Positions 1 to 7,094 of a stretch of 48,605 nt of DNA are shown here, in pieces. The position numbers were made by a program, and so were the translations under genes. The DNA comes from Methanofastidiosum methylothiophilum (GTDB lineage: Archaea > Methanobacteriota_B > Thermococci > Methanofastidiosales > Methanofastidiosaceae), in the NCBI GenBank assembly GCA_001587635.1, contig LNJE01000011.1:1-48605 (forward strand), in the 5' to 3' direction. The notes under the pieces were generated by a model. The model was not told where the DNA came from. It did not search any database and saw only the letters and a list, made by a program, of their open reading frames with translations. How positions within the stretch are numbered: position 1 is the first letter of the stretch; every line of letters starts with the position of its first letter.

Positions 1-32
1 AAAATATAAAAAAATAAAATAAATTAATTTAT
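1..32 (-). terminator. T-rich tract after the permease gene
   Basis: Read on the minus strand, the bases after the permease stop codon are almost only A and T, with several T runs. Archaeal termination often needs only oligo-T stretches. No hairpin is visible, so this is inferred from composition alone. Confidence 0.35.
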
Positions 33-1490
33 TTATTTCTTCTTACCCTTTTCGGTACCTGGTTCTCTTTCAATTAGAACGTGTAGAATTATACCTACAA
101 GTAGACCCATTGCTGGTGCAGAGAAGAATGAACTGTACATTCCGAGTATTGGCTTCCATAGTGCAACATAGTTAGCCATAATCAATGCACCTGTCATTAT
201 ACCTGCGATAGCCCTCTGGATATTGTTCTGACACATTTCCATTGCAAGATATGAACAGAGGTAACCCTGGATTAACAAGGTAAGACCAAGTCCAATGTTC
301 TTTGCTGGTAACATTATCTGAACAATTGGGTTTAAGGCCAATGCAAGGGACATGCCCCAGAATATGCTTGTAGCTCCACCCCAGTAAGTGTATTCCTGCT
401 CAGGTGTTGCATGCATATATCTCTGGACTACCAATGCCTGTCCTCCAGTCCACTGTGGACCTAAGAATGGTGGGTAGGGTAAAAATATTCCTTGGACAAA
501 GTTTCTCAAAGCACAGATGATGTGTGATCTGCCTATTGGCACAACGACTTTTTCATCTGGTCTTGCTTCGTCAGCCTGTTTAATCAATGCCTTTAAGACA
601 ATGAAGTCCCCGAATACAATGATGTACGCGACAATTGCTACAGCAAATCCGGATCCAAACATTATAGGTGATGGCCATCCGATTCCAAATGGTGATACTT
701 CAGCTATCATTCTGTCAAAGGGCATGCCAATGAATACACTCTGTGTGAGTTTTGAAGGATCTAACTTGATTTCTCCGGTGATAAGACCAAGGATGTATCC
801 TATGACGAATCCAGGTACTATGCCAAATCCACCAATCCATGCCAAAAATTTGTTCCTCTTCCTCCAAGCAATTGCCCTCTTAGAGAACAATAAGAACAAT
901 GACAAGGCTGCAGAAACTAGGTATGATACTGGTAAATCTTTTACGAATGGTTGTGTTGGGTTGAAGATTCTTTCCACAGATGCGATACCGGATCCTAAAA
1001 GGATACCAGCAGTTATTGAAGTTGGAACCTTTTCAATGAAAGTTGTACCAAGTCCAGTAAGACCAAACACTAAGAATATTACAGCCAATATTAGCTGAGC
1101 TGCAATAAGTGCCTGTGTTCTTTCAATGTAAACTCCTGACGGACCGACTATTTCTTTTGAGAAGGTCTCGTAGTATGCGGTATAAATTGGTATACCAGGA
1201 GTAATCCAACCGGCGACCGATGGGTCACCAAAGGATGTGTGCCACAAGTAGAATATGTTATTCAACAATACCATTAAAACTGATACTTCTATTGGGAAAT
1301 TCAAAGAAGCTTCCATTACTGCCGTAATACCTAGTGGTACACATGCCAAAATCATTCCTTGGATAAAGTCCTGATACTCGATTGGATAGTGGTAGAAAGG
1401 TAACCTGAGCTTCAAGAAGCTAGGGTTAATTGAAGGCTGCTCTTCGTATCCGGGCTTTCTCTTTGGACCGAAATATCCTATTCCAGACAT
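33..1490 (-). CDS. Polytopic membrane permease, NCS2/SulP-like
   Basis: A 485-residue protein with a soluble N-terminal tail of about 40 residues (GYFGPKRKPGYEEQ), then roughly 12 hydrophobic segments and a short basic tail (GTEKGKKK). The segment GDPSVAGWITPGIPI around residues 90-105 and the glycine-rich PTSITAGILLGSGIAS resemble the half-helix regions of transporters with the UraA/SulP 7+7 fold. I infer uptake or exchange of a small anion or nucleobase, but the substrate cannot be read from the sequence. The ATG at 1490 is preceded by a strong Shine-Dalgarno sequence (GGAGG, 6 nt spacing). It is transcribed alone from a promoter about 120 bp upstream and so has an unusually long leader. 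The family call is tentative; that it is an integral membrane protein is clear. Confidence 0.5.
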   Translation of the reverse strand: MSGIGYFGPKRKPGYEEQPSINPSFLKLRLPFYHYPIEYQDFIQGMILACVPLGITAVMEASLNFPIEVSVLMVLLNNIFYLWHTSFGDPSVAGWITPGIPIYTAYYETFSKEIVGPSGVYIERTQALIAAQLILAVIFLVFGLTGLGTTFIEKVPTSITAGILLGSGIASVERIFNPTQPFVKDLPVSYLVSAALSLFLLFSKRAIAWRKRNKFLAWIGGFGIVPGFVIGYILGLITGEIKLDPSKLTQSVFIGMPFDRMIAEVSPFGIGWPSPIMFGSGFAVAIVAYIIVFGDFIVLKALIKQADEARPDEKVVVPIGRSHIICALRNFVQGIFLPYPPFLGPQWTGGQALVVQRYMHATPEQEYTYWGGATSIFWGMSLALALNPIVQIMLPAKNIGLGLTLLIQGYLCSYLAMEMCQNNIQRAIAGIMTGALIMANYVALWKPILGMYSSFFSAPAMGLLVGIILHVLIEREPGTEKGKKK

Positions 1491-1538
1491 ATTTTTCCTC
1501 CATTTATTTGTTTGAAAAAGTCAATTGACTTAATCAAC

Positions 1539-1622
1539 ATGTTTGAACATATTCTTTTTAGTAGATACTACTAAGAAATAATATACTCAAACATACATAT
1601 TTTAAGACAATTATATATAAAC
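1539..1622 (-). promoter_or_regulatory. Permease promoter and leader with palindromes
   Basis: A TATA-like TTATATATAA lies at 1611-1620 on the minus strand, placing the expected transcription start near 1590 and giving a leader of about 100 nt. Two inverted repeats sit just downstream of that start. One is TTAGTAG-ATA-CTACTAA at 1558-1574 (7-bp arms) and the other is ATGTT-TG-AACAT at 1539-1550. They are plausible operators for a dimeric repressor. No regulator can be assigned. Confidence 0.4.
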
Positions 1623-1881
1623 TTTTCGGTGTTTACAGATAATACTGTCGTATAGGTAATCCTAATTTATAGGCGTTTAACGTAGTAAAATAAATGGTAC
1701 TCAGGGGGATTTCTCCCCCATCATCGTAATTGGAGTTTTATATGCAGGAACCATCTCTGAATTCCTACTAATGGATAGGTTTTGTCAATATTGATTGACA
1801 AGACTAATTATATTGATACATATATATAAAACTATCGGTTAGCAATAAATAATTCATTATTGTTAATCAATGATAACTAAT
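1623..1881 (-). other. Non-coding region with second promoter and hairpins
   Basis: No convincing gene lies here. It holds a second minus-strand TATA-like element (1821-1830). A perfect 8-bp inverted repeat with a 4-nt loop (TTGTCAAT-ATTG-ATTGACAA, 1782-1801) falls exactly where that promoter would start transcription. A GC hairpin (GGGGGA-TTTC-TCCCCC, 1704-1719) follows. A possible 17-codon minus-strand ORF beginning MVPAYKTP overlaps the GC hairpin. It could be an upstream leader of the permease gene or a separate small RNA of about 150-200 nt. Confidence 0.3.
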
Positions 1882-2211
1882 CTAAAGAATTCTATGCCCT
1901 TCTTTAACTTCCCTCTCAGGTTTCAATAAAACAACTTCATTATTACCTAAAACAACACCCAAAACTAGACATTCCGAGATAAAATTTGCTATCTGTTTAG
2001 GAGGAAAATTAGTAACTGCAATAATCTGTTTATTGATTAGCTCTTCTTTTTTATAGAATTTTGTTATCTGGGCACTAGATTTTTTTATACCATAATTGCC
2101 AAAGTCAATTACTATTTTGTAAGAAGGATTATTGGCCTCGGGAAAATCACTGACTTCAAGTATTCTTCCTACTCTCATCTCTANCTTCTCAAAATCATTC
2201 CAAGTTATCAT
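1882..2211 (-). CDS. csaA: CsaA-like tRNA-binding protein
   Basis: A 109-residue single-domain OB-fold protein matching the CsaA/Trbp111/EMAP-II tRNA-binding family over its whole length. Diagnostic stretches are MRVGRILEVSDFPEA near the N-terminus, SSAQITKFYKKEELINKQI in the middle and VTNFPPKQIA; bacterial CsaA is about the same length. Family members bind tRNA as homodimers through the OB barrel, and some have chaperone activity; here the role is inferred from the family. A TATA-like AATTTAAGTA lies about 25 nt before the ATG, so the transcript is probably leaderless. One N at 2184 hides residue 10. It stands alone, with no tRNA-synthetase neighbour. Confidence 0.85.
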   Translation of the reverse strand: MITWNDFEKXEMRVGRILEVSDFPEANNPSYKIVIDFGNYGIKKSSAQITKFYKKEELINKQIIAVTNFPPKQIANFISECLVLGVVLGNNEVVLLKPEREVKEGHRIL

Positions 2212-2496
2212 GGAAAAAAAGAAGTAATAGGGTACTTAAATTTTCCCANAAAGATTGCTCTATTGCATAATTTCGGTCAAGAATATCAAATTCAATTATT
2301 TTTAGCTTAACATAACTTTATTNCCATATAAGCGATCTTTTGACTCCATTATTGTTCCTCAGAAGAAATTCTNTACTATTAAGTAAGATTTTTAGAGATT
2401 AAGAAGCATGTAAAATTTCCATACGCTATCTTACCTTTCATTTGTATCATCATTACAATCTAAATGGATTTATATGATTAATAAATAGTTTATGTT
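2212..2496. other. Intergenic region, csaA promoter, no gene seen
   Basis: This contains the csaA promoter close to its left end (about 2232-2241, minus strand) and scattered N bases. I checked the minus strand for a continuation of the integrase fragment that ends at 2497. I found only short unrelated open frames, so the rest of that integrase is missing. Confidence 0.4.
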
Positions 2497-2796
2497 TTAT
2501 GATTNATCATTCATTAAATCCATTCTGGCATGCCATTTCAATGCGAAGTACATGTTGTGCTTGAAGGATGAGGAGTAGCGCTCGTTTAAGAGNACGTCGA
2601 AGTAGTATTCCTCNTCTGTTTTGCCGCTCTTNAGNTACATGGCGATGCACCTTCGGTATATTTCAGCTGTAGTNGGGCTGACACNCCTCTCAGAGATGAG
2701 ATANGANACATAGCCGTTCCATGTAGATATTAATCTACAGGTATTTTCCAAAATCAGCGCCTCCNGGGAATAAGCCCAAATATCGCCCCGTTTCAA
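2497..2796 (-). pseudogene. Integrase N-terminal fragment next to tRNA-Lys
   Basis: A 99-codon open frame resembling only the N-terminal SAM-like (core DNA-binding) domain of tyrosine recombinases. The stretches WNGY, TTAEIYRRC and SSSFKHNMYFALKWHAR match the helices that precede the catalytic domain. The catalytic domain with its R...H-x-x-R...Y residues is absent: the frame ends at a TAA and nothing recognisable follows. It starts with TTG only 25 nt after the 3' end of the tRNA-Lys gene, on the same strand, the usual place for an integrase left by an integrated element. Ten or so residues are unknown because of N bases. It is probably a remnant, although sequence errors in this low-quality stretch could have truncated it. 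Confidence 0.55.
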
Positions 2797-2821
2797 AAAT
2801 AACCGCCGGAAAAGTTATTGG

Positions 2822-2895
2822 CGGGCAGTAAGGGATTCGAACCCCTGGCCCGTAGATTAAGAGTCTACTGCTCTACCAGACTGAGCTAACTGCCC
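2822..2895 (-). tRNA. tRNA-Lys (anticodon CTT)
   Basis: A full cloverleaf reads on the minus strand. The acceptor arm GGGCAGT pairs with ACTGCCC. The D arm contains AGTCTGGTAGA. The anticodon stem is GTAGA/TCTAC with loop CTCTTAA, giving CTT, and the T arm contains GGTTCGAATCC. The discriminator base is G and no CCA is encoded, unlike the two tRNA-Gly genes in this window. A TATA-like ATTTAAATAT lies about 25-30 nt upstream of the 5' end. The gene is flanked downstream by an integrase fragment. Confidence 0.95.
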
Positions 2896-3133
2896 TTAAC
2901 CCACAAAATAAAAATCGATATTTAAATGTTTTGGATTAGTTTAATTTCAAAATATATCGAATCATATAAGACATGTTTATTGAGATTTAGGATTAGCTTC
3001 ATTTTTTTTATCTTTCAACTTATAGATTTGCAAAGCTTGTATCGAACACATATTCCTGCCAAAAGTAGTATTTTGGTCCATTAGGATAATATAATAATCT
3101 TCCTTCATACAGATTCTATCCTAATGCTATCTT
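2896..3133. other. Intergenic region, tRNA promoter and coding-like tail
   Basis: The right half, read on the minus strand directly after the PIG-L stop, has a coding-like stretch in the same frame (containing GRLLYYPNGPKYYFWQEY) that ends at a TAA at 3020-3022. It is separated from the PIG-L frame by TGA and TAG stops. It may be a frameshifted end of that protein. The left end holds the tRNA-Lys promoter. Confidence 0.3.
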
Positions 3134-4519
3134 TCATTGGCCATCTGTATCTATGATTCCGATCCGCCATGGCATTAGATCAAGCGAGAGTGGCCCCATT
3201 GCAGTTCTAGCACTAAAAAGTATCTTATCGGGATTTCCTATTATTTTCAAGGGAATTTTGATAATGATTTCAGTCGGAGTTTTTTTGACCTCACAGTTCT
3301 CTTTTGGAATAGGAGTTTTCTGATCATATACGCCATAATTATTAAGATCAACTTTAATATTTATTTTTGGCATTTTAGAGAAGTCTGTATCGCGTTTATA
3401 TCCATAAACGTAGACAAATAAATCGATTCTTTCTTTAAAAGGNTCTGAAATGGCNTATCTAAGNACAAGTTTATCATTTTCAATTTTGACAGATTGTGCT
3501 TCAATTCTAACAAATGCATCTTTTTGACTATCATTGAATTCTTGAGGCGGCGATTTTTGAATTTGATTTTTATTCAAGGAGATNTCAACTTGAGTTATAC
3601 CTAAAGAAATATCCTCAAAATTTCCATAAACTTCATTTGTTCTGATAAAGGAATTTAGATATTTTTTATTTGNTTCATACTGCGTCACATGCTTTTTTAG
3701 TGCAGAAAATTTTGTNTGNACGTTTNTAGACTTNATTGGCAATTCTTTCCACACTATCCCATAGTCATAAGATGGCGGATCTAAAAAATAATTCGGGTGG
3801 TAACCTAGAGGTAGCGGCCAATTTCTATAGTGAACCACATATGGATAAATCTCAACTTCTTTTCTTATTTCCCACAAAGACACTATTGTAAAGACAAACA
3901 TTGCTCTGTGGTCTGGATGATGGTCATCTGGATGGGAAACAAAAATCTTTGTAGGGCCGAAATCATTGATAACTGCCTCAATATCCTTCATTATTGATTC
4001 TCCTTTATATGGTGCCCCGGGGCTTAAAGCTTTAGAGTATGGCACTTCAGTTTTTCTTGTGAGTATACTCTGATAAGGAGGATTATCCCCCCAATGGTAG
4101 TAAAGGATCTCAGAAGTACCATAATCTGGATACCCAAGAAAAGTAGCATCCTTTTCTGATAGCCCAAGTTCCTTAATTGCATTTAGGGCTTCTTGACGCC
4201 TAATCTCGCCTAGTTCTAATGCCTGACTTGAAGTTAGCATGGGTATTTTTTCATATAGTGTATATGACCACACATTAAAATCACCATTAGTCAAAAAAAC
4301 AACGTGGACTGGTATTCCTTTATCTATGGCATTTTGTATAAGTCCGCCTGTAGCGATAGATTCATCATCTGGGTGAGGTGCCATTATAAGTATTCTGTCA
4401 TTATTTGATAAAACTACATTTGGCACATTTGGATTATCAGGAATAAANGGATTTAGTGTCGACCAGTTAAAGTATATAACAAATAGNATTAATAAAATCA
4501 AAATAACTATAATCTTCAT
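3134..4519 (-). CDS. PIG-L/LmbE family deacetylase, membrane-anchored
   Basis: A zinc-dependent N-acetyl-sugar deacetylase of the PIG-L (LmbE) family. The N-terminus is a single hydrophobic segment (IIVILILL...LFVIYF) acting as signal anchor, so the enzyme is probably outside the cell membrane. The catalytic domain follows, with the family motif APHPDDE near residue 50 and a second metal/catalytic motif SHPDDHHPDH near residue 195. A C-terminal beta-rich region of about 170 residues has no recognised function. The likely role is deacetylation of a GlcNAc-type glycan or lipid-linked sugar. I chose the ATG at 4519 over an upstream in-frame TTG (4531). A TATA-like ATATTTAAAG lies upstream. Several residues are unknown owing to N bases, and the C-terminus may be truncated by a frameshift. 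Confidence 0.8.
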   Translation of the reverse strand: MKIIVILILLXLFVIYFNWSTLNXFIPDNPNVPNVVLSNNDRILIMAPHPDDESIATGGLIQNAIDKGIPVHVVFLTNGDFNVWSYTLYEKIPMLTSSQALELGEIRRQEALNAIKELGLSEKDATFLGYPDYGTSEILYYHWGDNPPYQSILTRKTEVPYSKALSPGAPYKGESIMKDIEAVINDFGPTKIFVSHPDDHHPDHRAMFVFTIVSLWEIRKEVEIYPYVVHYRNWPLPLGYHPNYFLDPPSYDYGIVWKELPXKSXNXXTKFSALKKHVTQYEXNKKYLNSFIRTNEVYGNFEDISLGITQVXISLNKNQIQKSPPQEFNDSQKDAFVRIEAQSVKIENDKLXLRXAISXPFKERIDLFVYVYGYKRDTDFSKMPKINIKVDLNNYGVYDQKTPIPKENCEVKKTPTEIIIKIPLKIIGNPDKILFSARTAMGPLSLDLMPWRIGIIDTDGQ

Positions 4520-4628
4520 GTTTTTTTTCAAGTTATTCCCATCCNTATAGNTNTCATTTAANATAAATAATCTTTAAATATTTTTAGTTGAAGTTATAGT
4601 TATACTATAGGTAAGNATAGGGTATTAA

Positions 4629-5435
4629 TTAGTAAGCCCTAGGATATGAACCCAGTACTTTTACTGCAAATATTGAGGATAATTCCTTCAAAGTTTGACT
4701 GACCTTTTTCTCTTTTANATGGCCTTTAAAATCTATGAAGAATACGTATTCCCCCATCTTCTTTTTAGAGGGTCTTGACTCAATTTTTGTTAGATCAATC
4801 CCTGCATCATAAAATAACTTTACTATAGAATATAGGACTCCNGGTTTGTTTAAACTTGGAGAAACTAATATGCTCGTTCTATCTTTTCCAGTTGGAAGAA
4901 CATCTTTATTACCNACAACAAAAAATCTTGTAAAGTTAAGTTTTTCATCTTGGACNTCTTTTTTTAGTATTCTCAAATTATAAACATCTGCTGCAAACTT
5001 TGAAACAAGAGCTGCATATATCTTATCATTTTTATTGGAAAGTTCGATTGCTGAAATTGCGTTAGAAGAAGTTTCGTGGATTTCAACTTTTGGAAGATAA
5101 AGTCTGACAAACTTCTCACATTGCGAAAGGGTAAGATTATGAGAGTACAAAACTTCGATATCTTCTAACTTCCCCCAGCACGCCAGATTATGGCGGATTG
5201 GAAGAAGGTATTCCTTCATTACCTTAACATTAAACTCAATTAAACTATCAAGAGTCTGTGACACGCCACCAACGAGAGAATTTTCTACTGGAACAACTCC
5301 ACCTTCAGATTCACCCTTTTCTACCGAGTCAAATACCTCCCATATGCTTCTTTTGAATAGTATTTCATCTGCATCGAATAATAGTGAGGTTTCGTGAGAA
5401 AAAGTGCCTTTTGGCCCAAGTGTTGATATCTTCAT
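4629..5435 (-). CDS. pheA: Prephenate dehydratase
   Basis: This enzyme converts prephenate to phenylpyruvate, the committed step to phenylalanine. The 268 residues comprise the two-lobed PDT domain (starts STLGPKGTFSHE; contains GGVVPVENSLVGGVSQTLD; the TRFF motif near residue 168 is the catalytic TRF) and a C-terminal ACT domain (about 190-268). The ACT domain has the allosteric ESRPS motif, which in the family binds phenylalanine. It is a monofunctional enzyme; chorismate mutase is encoded separately at the head of the operon. The ATG overlaps the upstream tyrA-type stop (ATGA). This is the intact copy: residues 1-140 are duplicated at 5845-6267. A few N bases affect the C-terminal half. 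As drawn, its immediate upstream neighbour is only a tyrA fragment, which is probably an assembly effect. Confidence 0.93.
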   Translation of the reverse strand: MKISTLGPKGTFSHETSLLFDADEILFKRSIWEVFDSVEKGESEGGVVPVENSLVGGVSQTLDSLIEFNVKVMKEYLLPIRHNLACWGKLEDIEVLYSHNLTLSQCEKFVRLYLPKVEIHETSSNAISAIELSNKNDKIYAALVSKFAADVYNLRILKKXVQDEKLNFTRFFVXGNKDVLPTGKDRTSILVSPSLNKXGVLYSIVKLFYDAGIDLTKIESRPSKKKMGEYVFFIDFKGHXKEKKVSQTLKELSSIFAVKVLGSYPRAY

Positions 5436-5844
5436 TCGCTCACCATTTTTTTAATTAGTAAATTGCTCTCTTTTTCTGCCTTTTCTGTAAAGTCACCAAG
5501 GTATTGGGAAGCCTCCTCAAAAAATTTTATAAATCCTTCCCGGTCCTTTGTTTGTATTTTATTAAATAGCGTCTCTGCTGATTTGATGTATTGTAATAAT
5601 ATCTCAGGCGTTATTGGATTTAAAAGAGAGATGTCAGCATATAATTCAGGTTCTTGATTTAATATTCTACCTGCCATATCAAGTGTTAATCGGTATACGG
5701 GACTCGTACATTCAAAACTCTTCTTTATATCAAAATTTAGGTCTTTCATACAGTGACATAAGGCTATAGCAGAAAAGTGTGTGAGACCTTGGATTACAGC
5801 CATCATTTTATCATGCTCTTCAGGAGTCATTTCCACTATATTGG
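5432..5844 (-). pseudogene. tyrA 3' fragment (duplicate)
   Basis: About 137 codons identical to the C-terminal half of the intact prephenate dehydrogenase at 6264-7094 except for one residue (FNKIQTKD against FKKIQTKD). It lacks the whole NAD-binding domain, so it cannot be a dehydrogenase. An in-frame GTG (5836) could start a 134-residue product. It ends overlapping the pheA start by ATGA, exactly as the full-length gene does with its own pheA copy. It arose at the junction of the 832-bp repeat and may not exist in the real chromosome. Confidence 0.8.
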
Positions 5845-6267
5845 TGCATATATCTTATCATTTTTATTAGAAAGTTCGATTGCTGAAATTGCGTTTGAAG
5901 AAGTTTCGTGTATTTCAACTTTTGGAAGATAAAATCTAACAAACTTCTCACATTGTGAAAGAGTAAGATTATGAGAATACAAAACTTCGATATCTTCTAA
6001 CTCCCCCCAGCAAGCCAGATTATGGCGGATTGGAAGAAGGTATTCCTTCATTACCTTAACATTAAACTCAATTAAACAATCAAGAGTCTGTGACACGCCA
6101 CCAACGAGAGAATTTTCTACTGGAACAACTCCACCTTCAGATTCGCCCTTTTCTACTGAGTCAAATACCTCCCATATGCTTCTTTTGAATAGTATTTCAT
6201 CTGCATCGAATAATAGTGAGGTCTCGTGAGAAAAAGTGCCTTTTGGCCCAAGTGTTGATATCTTCAT
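5845..6267 (-). pseudogene. pheA 5' fragment (duplicate)
   Basis: The first ~140 codons of prephenate dehydratase, cut within the second lobe after NDKIYA; two foreign codons and a stop follow at the repeat junction. It differs from the intact copy by three residues (Ser/Cys, Lys/Glu, Leu/Phe), while the other differences are silent. It lacks the catalytic TRF motif and the ACT domain and should be inactive. See the tandem repeat entry for the likely origin. Confidence 0.8.
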
Positions 6268-7094
6268 TCGCTCACCATTTTTTTAATTAGTAAATTACTC
6301 TCTTTTTCTGCCTTTTCTGTAAAGTCACCAAGGTATTGGGAAGCCTCCTCAAAAAATTTTATAAATCCTTCCCGGTCCTTTGTTTGTATTTTCTTAAATA
6401 GCGTCTCTGCTGATTTGATGTATTGTAATAATATCTCAGGCGTTATTGGATTTAAAAGAGAGATGTCAGCATATAGTTCAGGCTCTTGATTTAGTATTCT
6501 ACCTGCCATATCAAGTGTTAATCGGTATACGGGGCTTGTACATTCAAAACTTTTCTTTATATCAAAATTTAAATCTTTCATACAGTGACATAAAGCTATA
6601 GCAGAAAAGTGTGTGAGACCTTGGATTACAGCCATCATTTTATCATGCTCTTCAGGAGTCATTTCCACTATATTGGCACCTCTATTGGTAAGAATAAAAT
6701 TTACTTTTTGATAGAGTTCCTTATTTGAAATTCTTTGTGGACATAATATTATAGTCTGACCCTTAACATCTCCAATTGAAGGTGCAAATAATGGGTGCGC
6801 CCCTAAGACATCTGCTTTAGATTTTAACATTTCATTTATAGGCCCAACTTTAAGGGAAGTTAAATCCATCAAAAGTTTCCCTTCTTTTATGAAAGGCGTA
6901 ATTTCCCTTATAACTGGTATTGTTGATTTAATTGGAACGGATACAATTATTATATCACTCTTCCTGATTAGTTCTTCCTTTGAAAGAGAAGTTGTTCGCG
7001 ATGAAACAAGTACTTCAAATCCTTCTTCTTCAAATATTTTCCTGAAAAGGCCTCCAAGTTTACCCGTTCCCCCTATTATTCCAACTACAGTCAC
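6264..7094 (-). CDS. tyrA: Prephenate dehydrogenase
   Basis: Oxidative decarboxylation of prephenate to 4-hydroxyphenylpyruvate with NAD(P), on the route to tyrosine. The 276 residues begin with a Rossmann fold (VGIIGGTGKLGGLF, where GGTGKLG is the nucleotide-binding glycine loop). The middle has DLTSLKVGP and LGAHPLFAPS, whose His lies in the family's catalytic GxHP motif. The helical C-terminal dimerisation domain contains QGLTHFSAIAL. There is no fused chorismate mutase or ACT domain. The start is GTG, overlapping the aroC stop (GTGA), so translation is probably coupled. The last 137 codons are repeated at 5432-5844. Confidence 0.93.
   Translation of the reverse strand: MTVVGIIGGTGKLGGLFRKIFEEEGFEVLVSSRTTSLSKEELIRKSDIIIVSVPIKSTIPVIREITPFIKEGKLLMDLTSLKVGPINEMLKSKADVLGAHPLFAPSIGDVKGQTIILCPQRISNKELYQKVNFILTNRGANIVEMTPEEHDKMMAVIQGLTHFSAIALCHCMKDLNFDIKKSFECTSPVYRLTLDMAGRILNQEPELYADISLLNPITPEILLQYIKSAETLFKKIQTKDREGFIKFFEEASQYLGDFTEKAEKESNLLIKKMVSE

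Larger units (their letters stand above)
5013..6676. repeat. Tandem 832-bp direct repeat (tyrA end + pheA start)
   Basis: Positions 5013-5844 and 5845-6676 align without gaps at a constant 832-bp offset. I counted about 25 base differences by eye, roughly 97% identity. Each unit holds the last ~137 codons of tyrA and the first ~140 codons of pheA. At the junction the flanks share no microhomology: TTGG from tyrA abuts TGCATATA from pheA. Only four of the differences change an amino acid. This pattern fits two strain versions of one locus joined end to end at least as well as a real duplication. Confidence 0.9.

Noticed and set aside
517..1098. Plus-strand 193-codon open frame
   Set aside because: Lies wholly within the permease gene on the opposite strand; no ribosome binding site, and its composition is that of a shadow frame.
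1491..1881. Purine or preQ1 riboswitch before the permease
   Set aside because: The conserved core bases of those classes are not present; only simple hairpins can be supported.
3110..3133. Recoding of TGA/TAG as selenocysteine or pyrrolysine in the PIG-L gene
   Set aside because: Two different stops in quick succession in an N-rich stretch are better explained by frameshift errors or a true end; no recoding element is visible and TAG ends other genes here normally.
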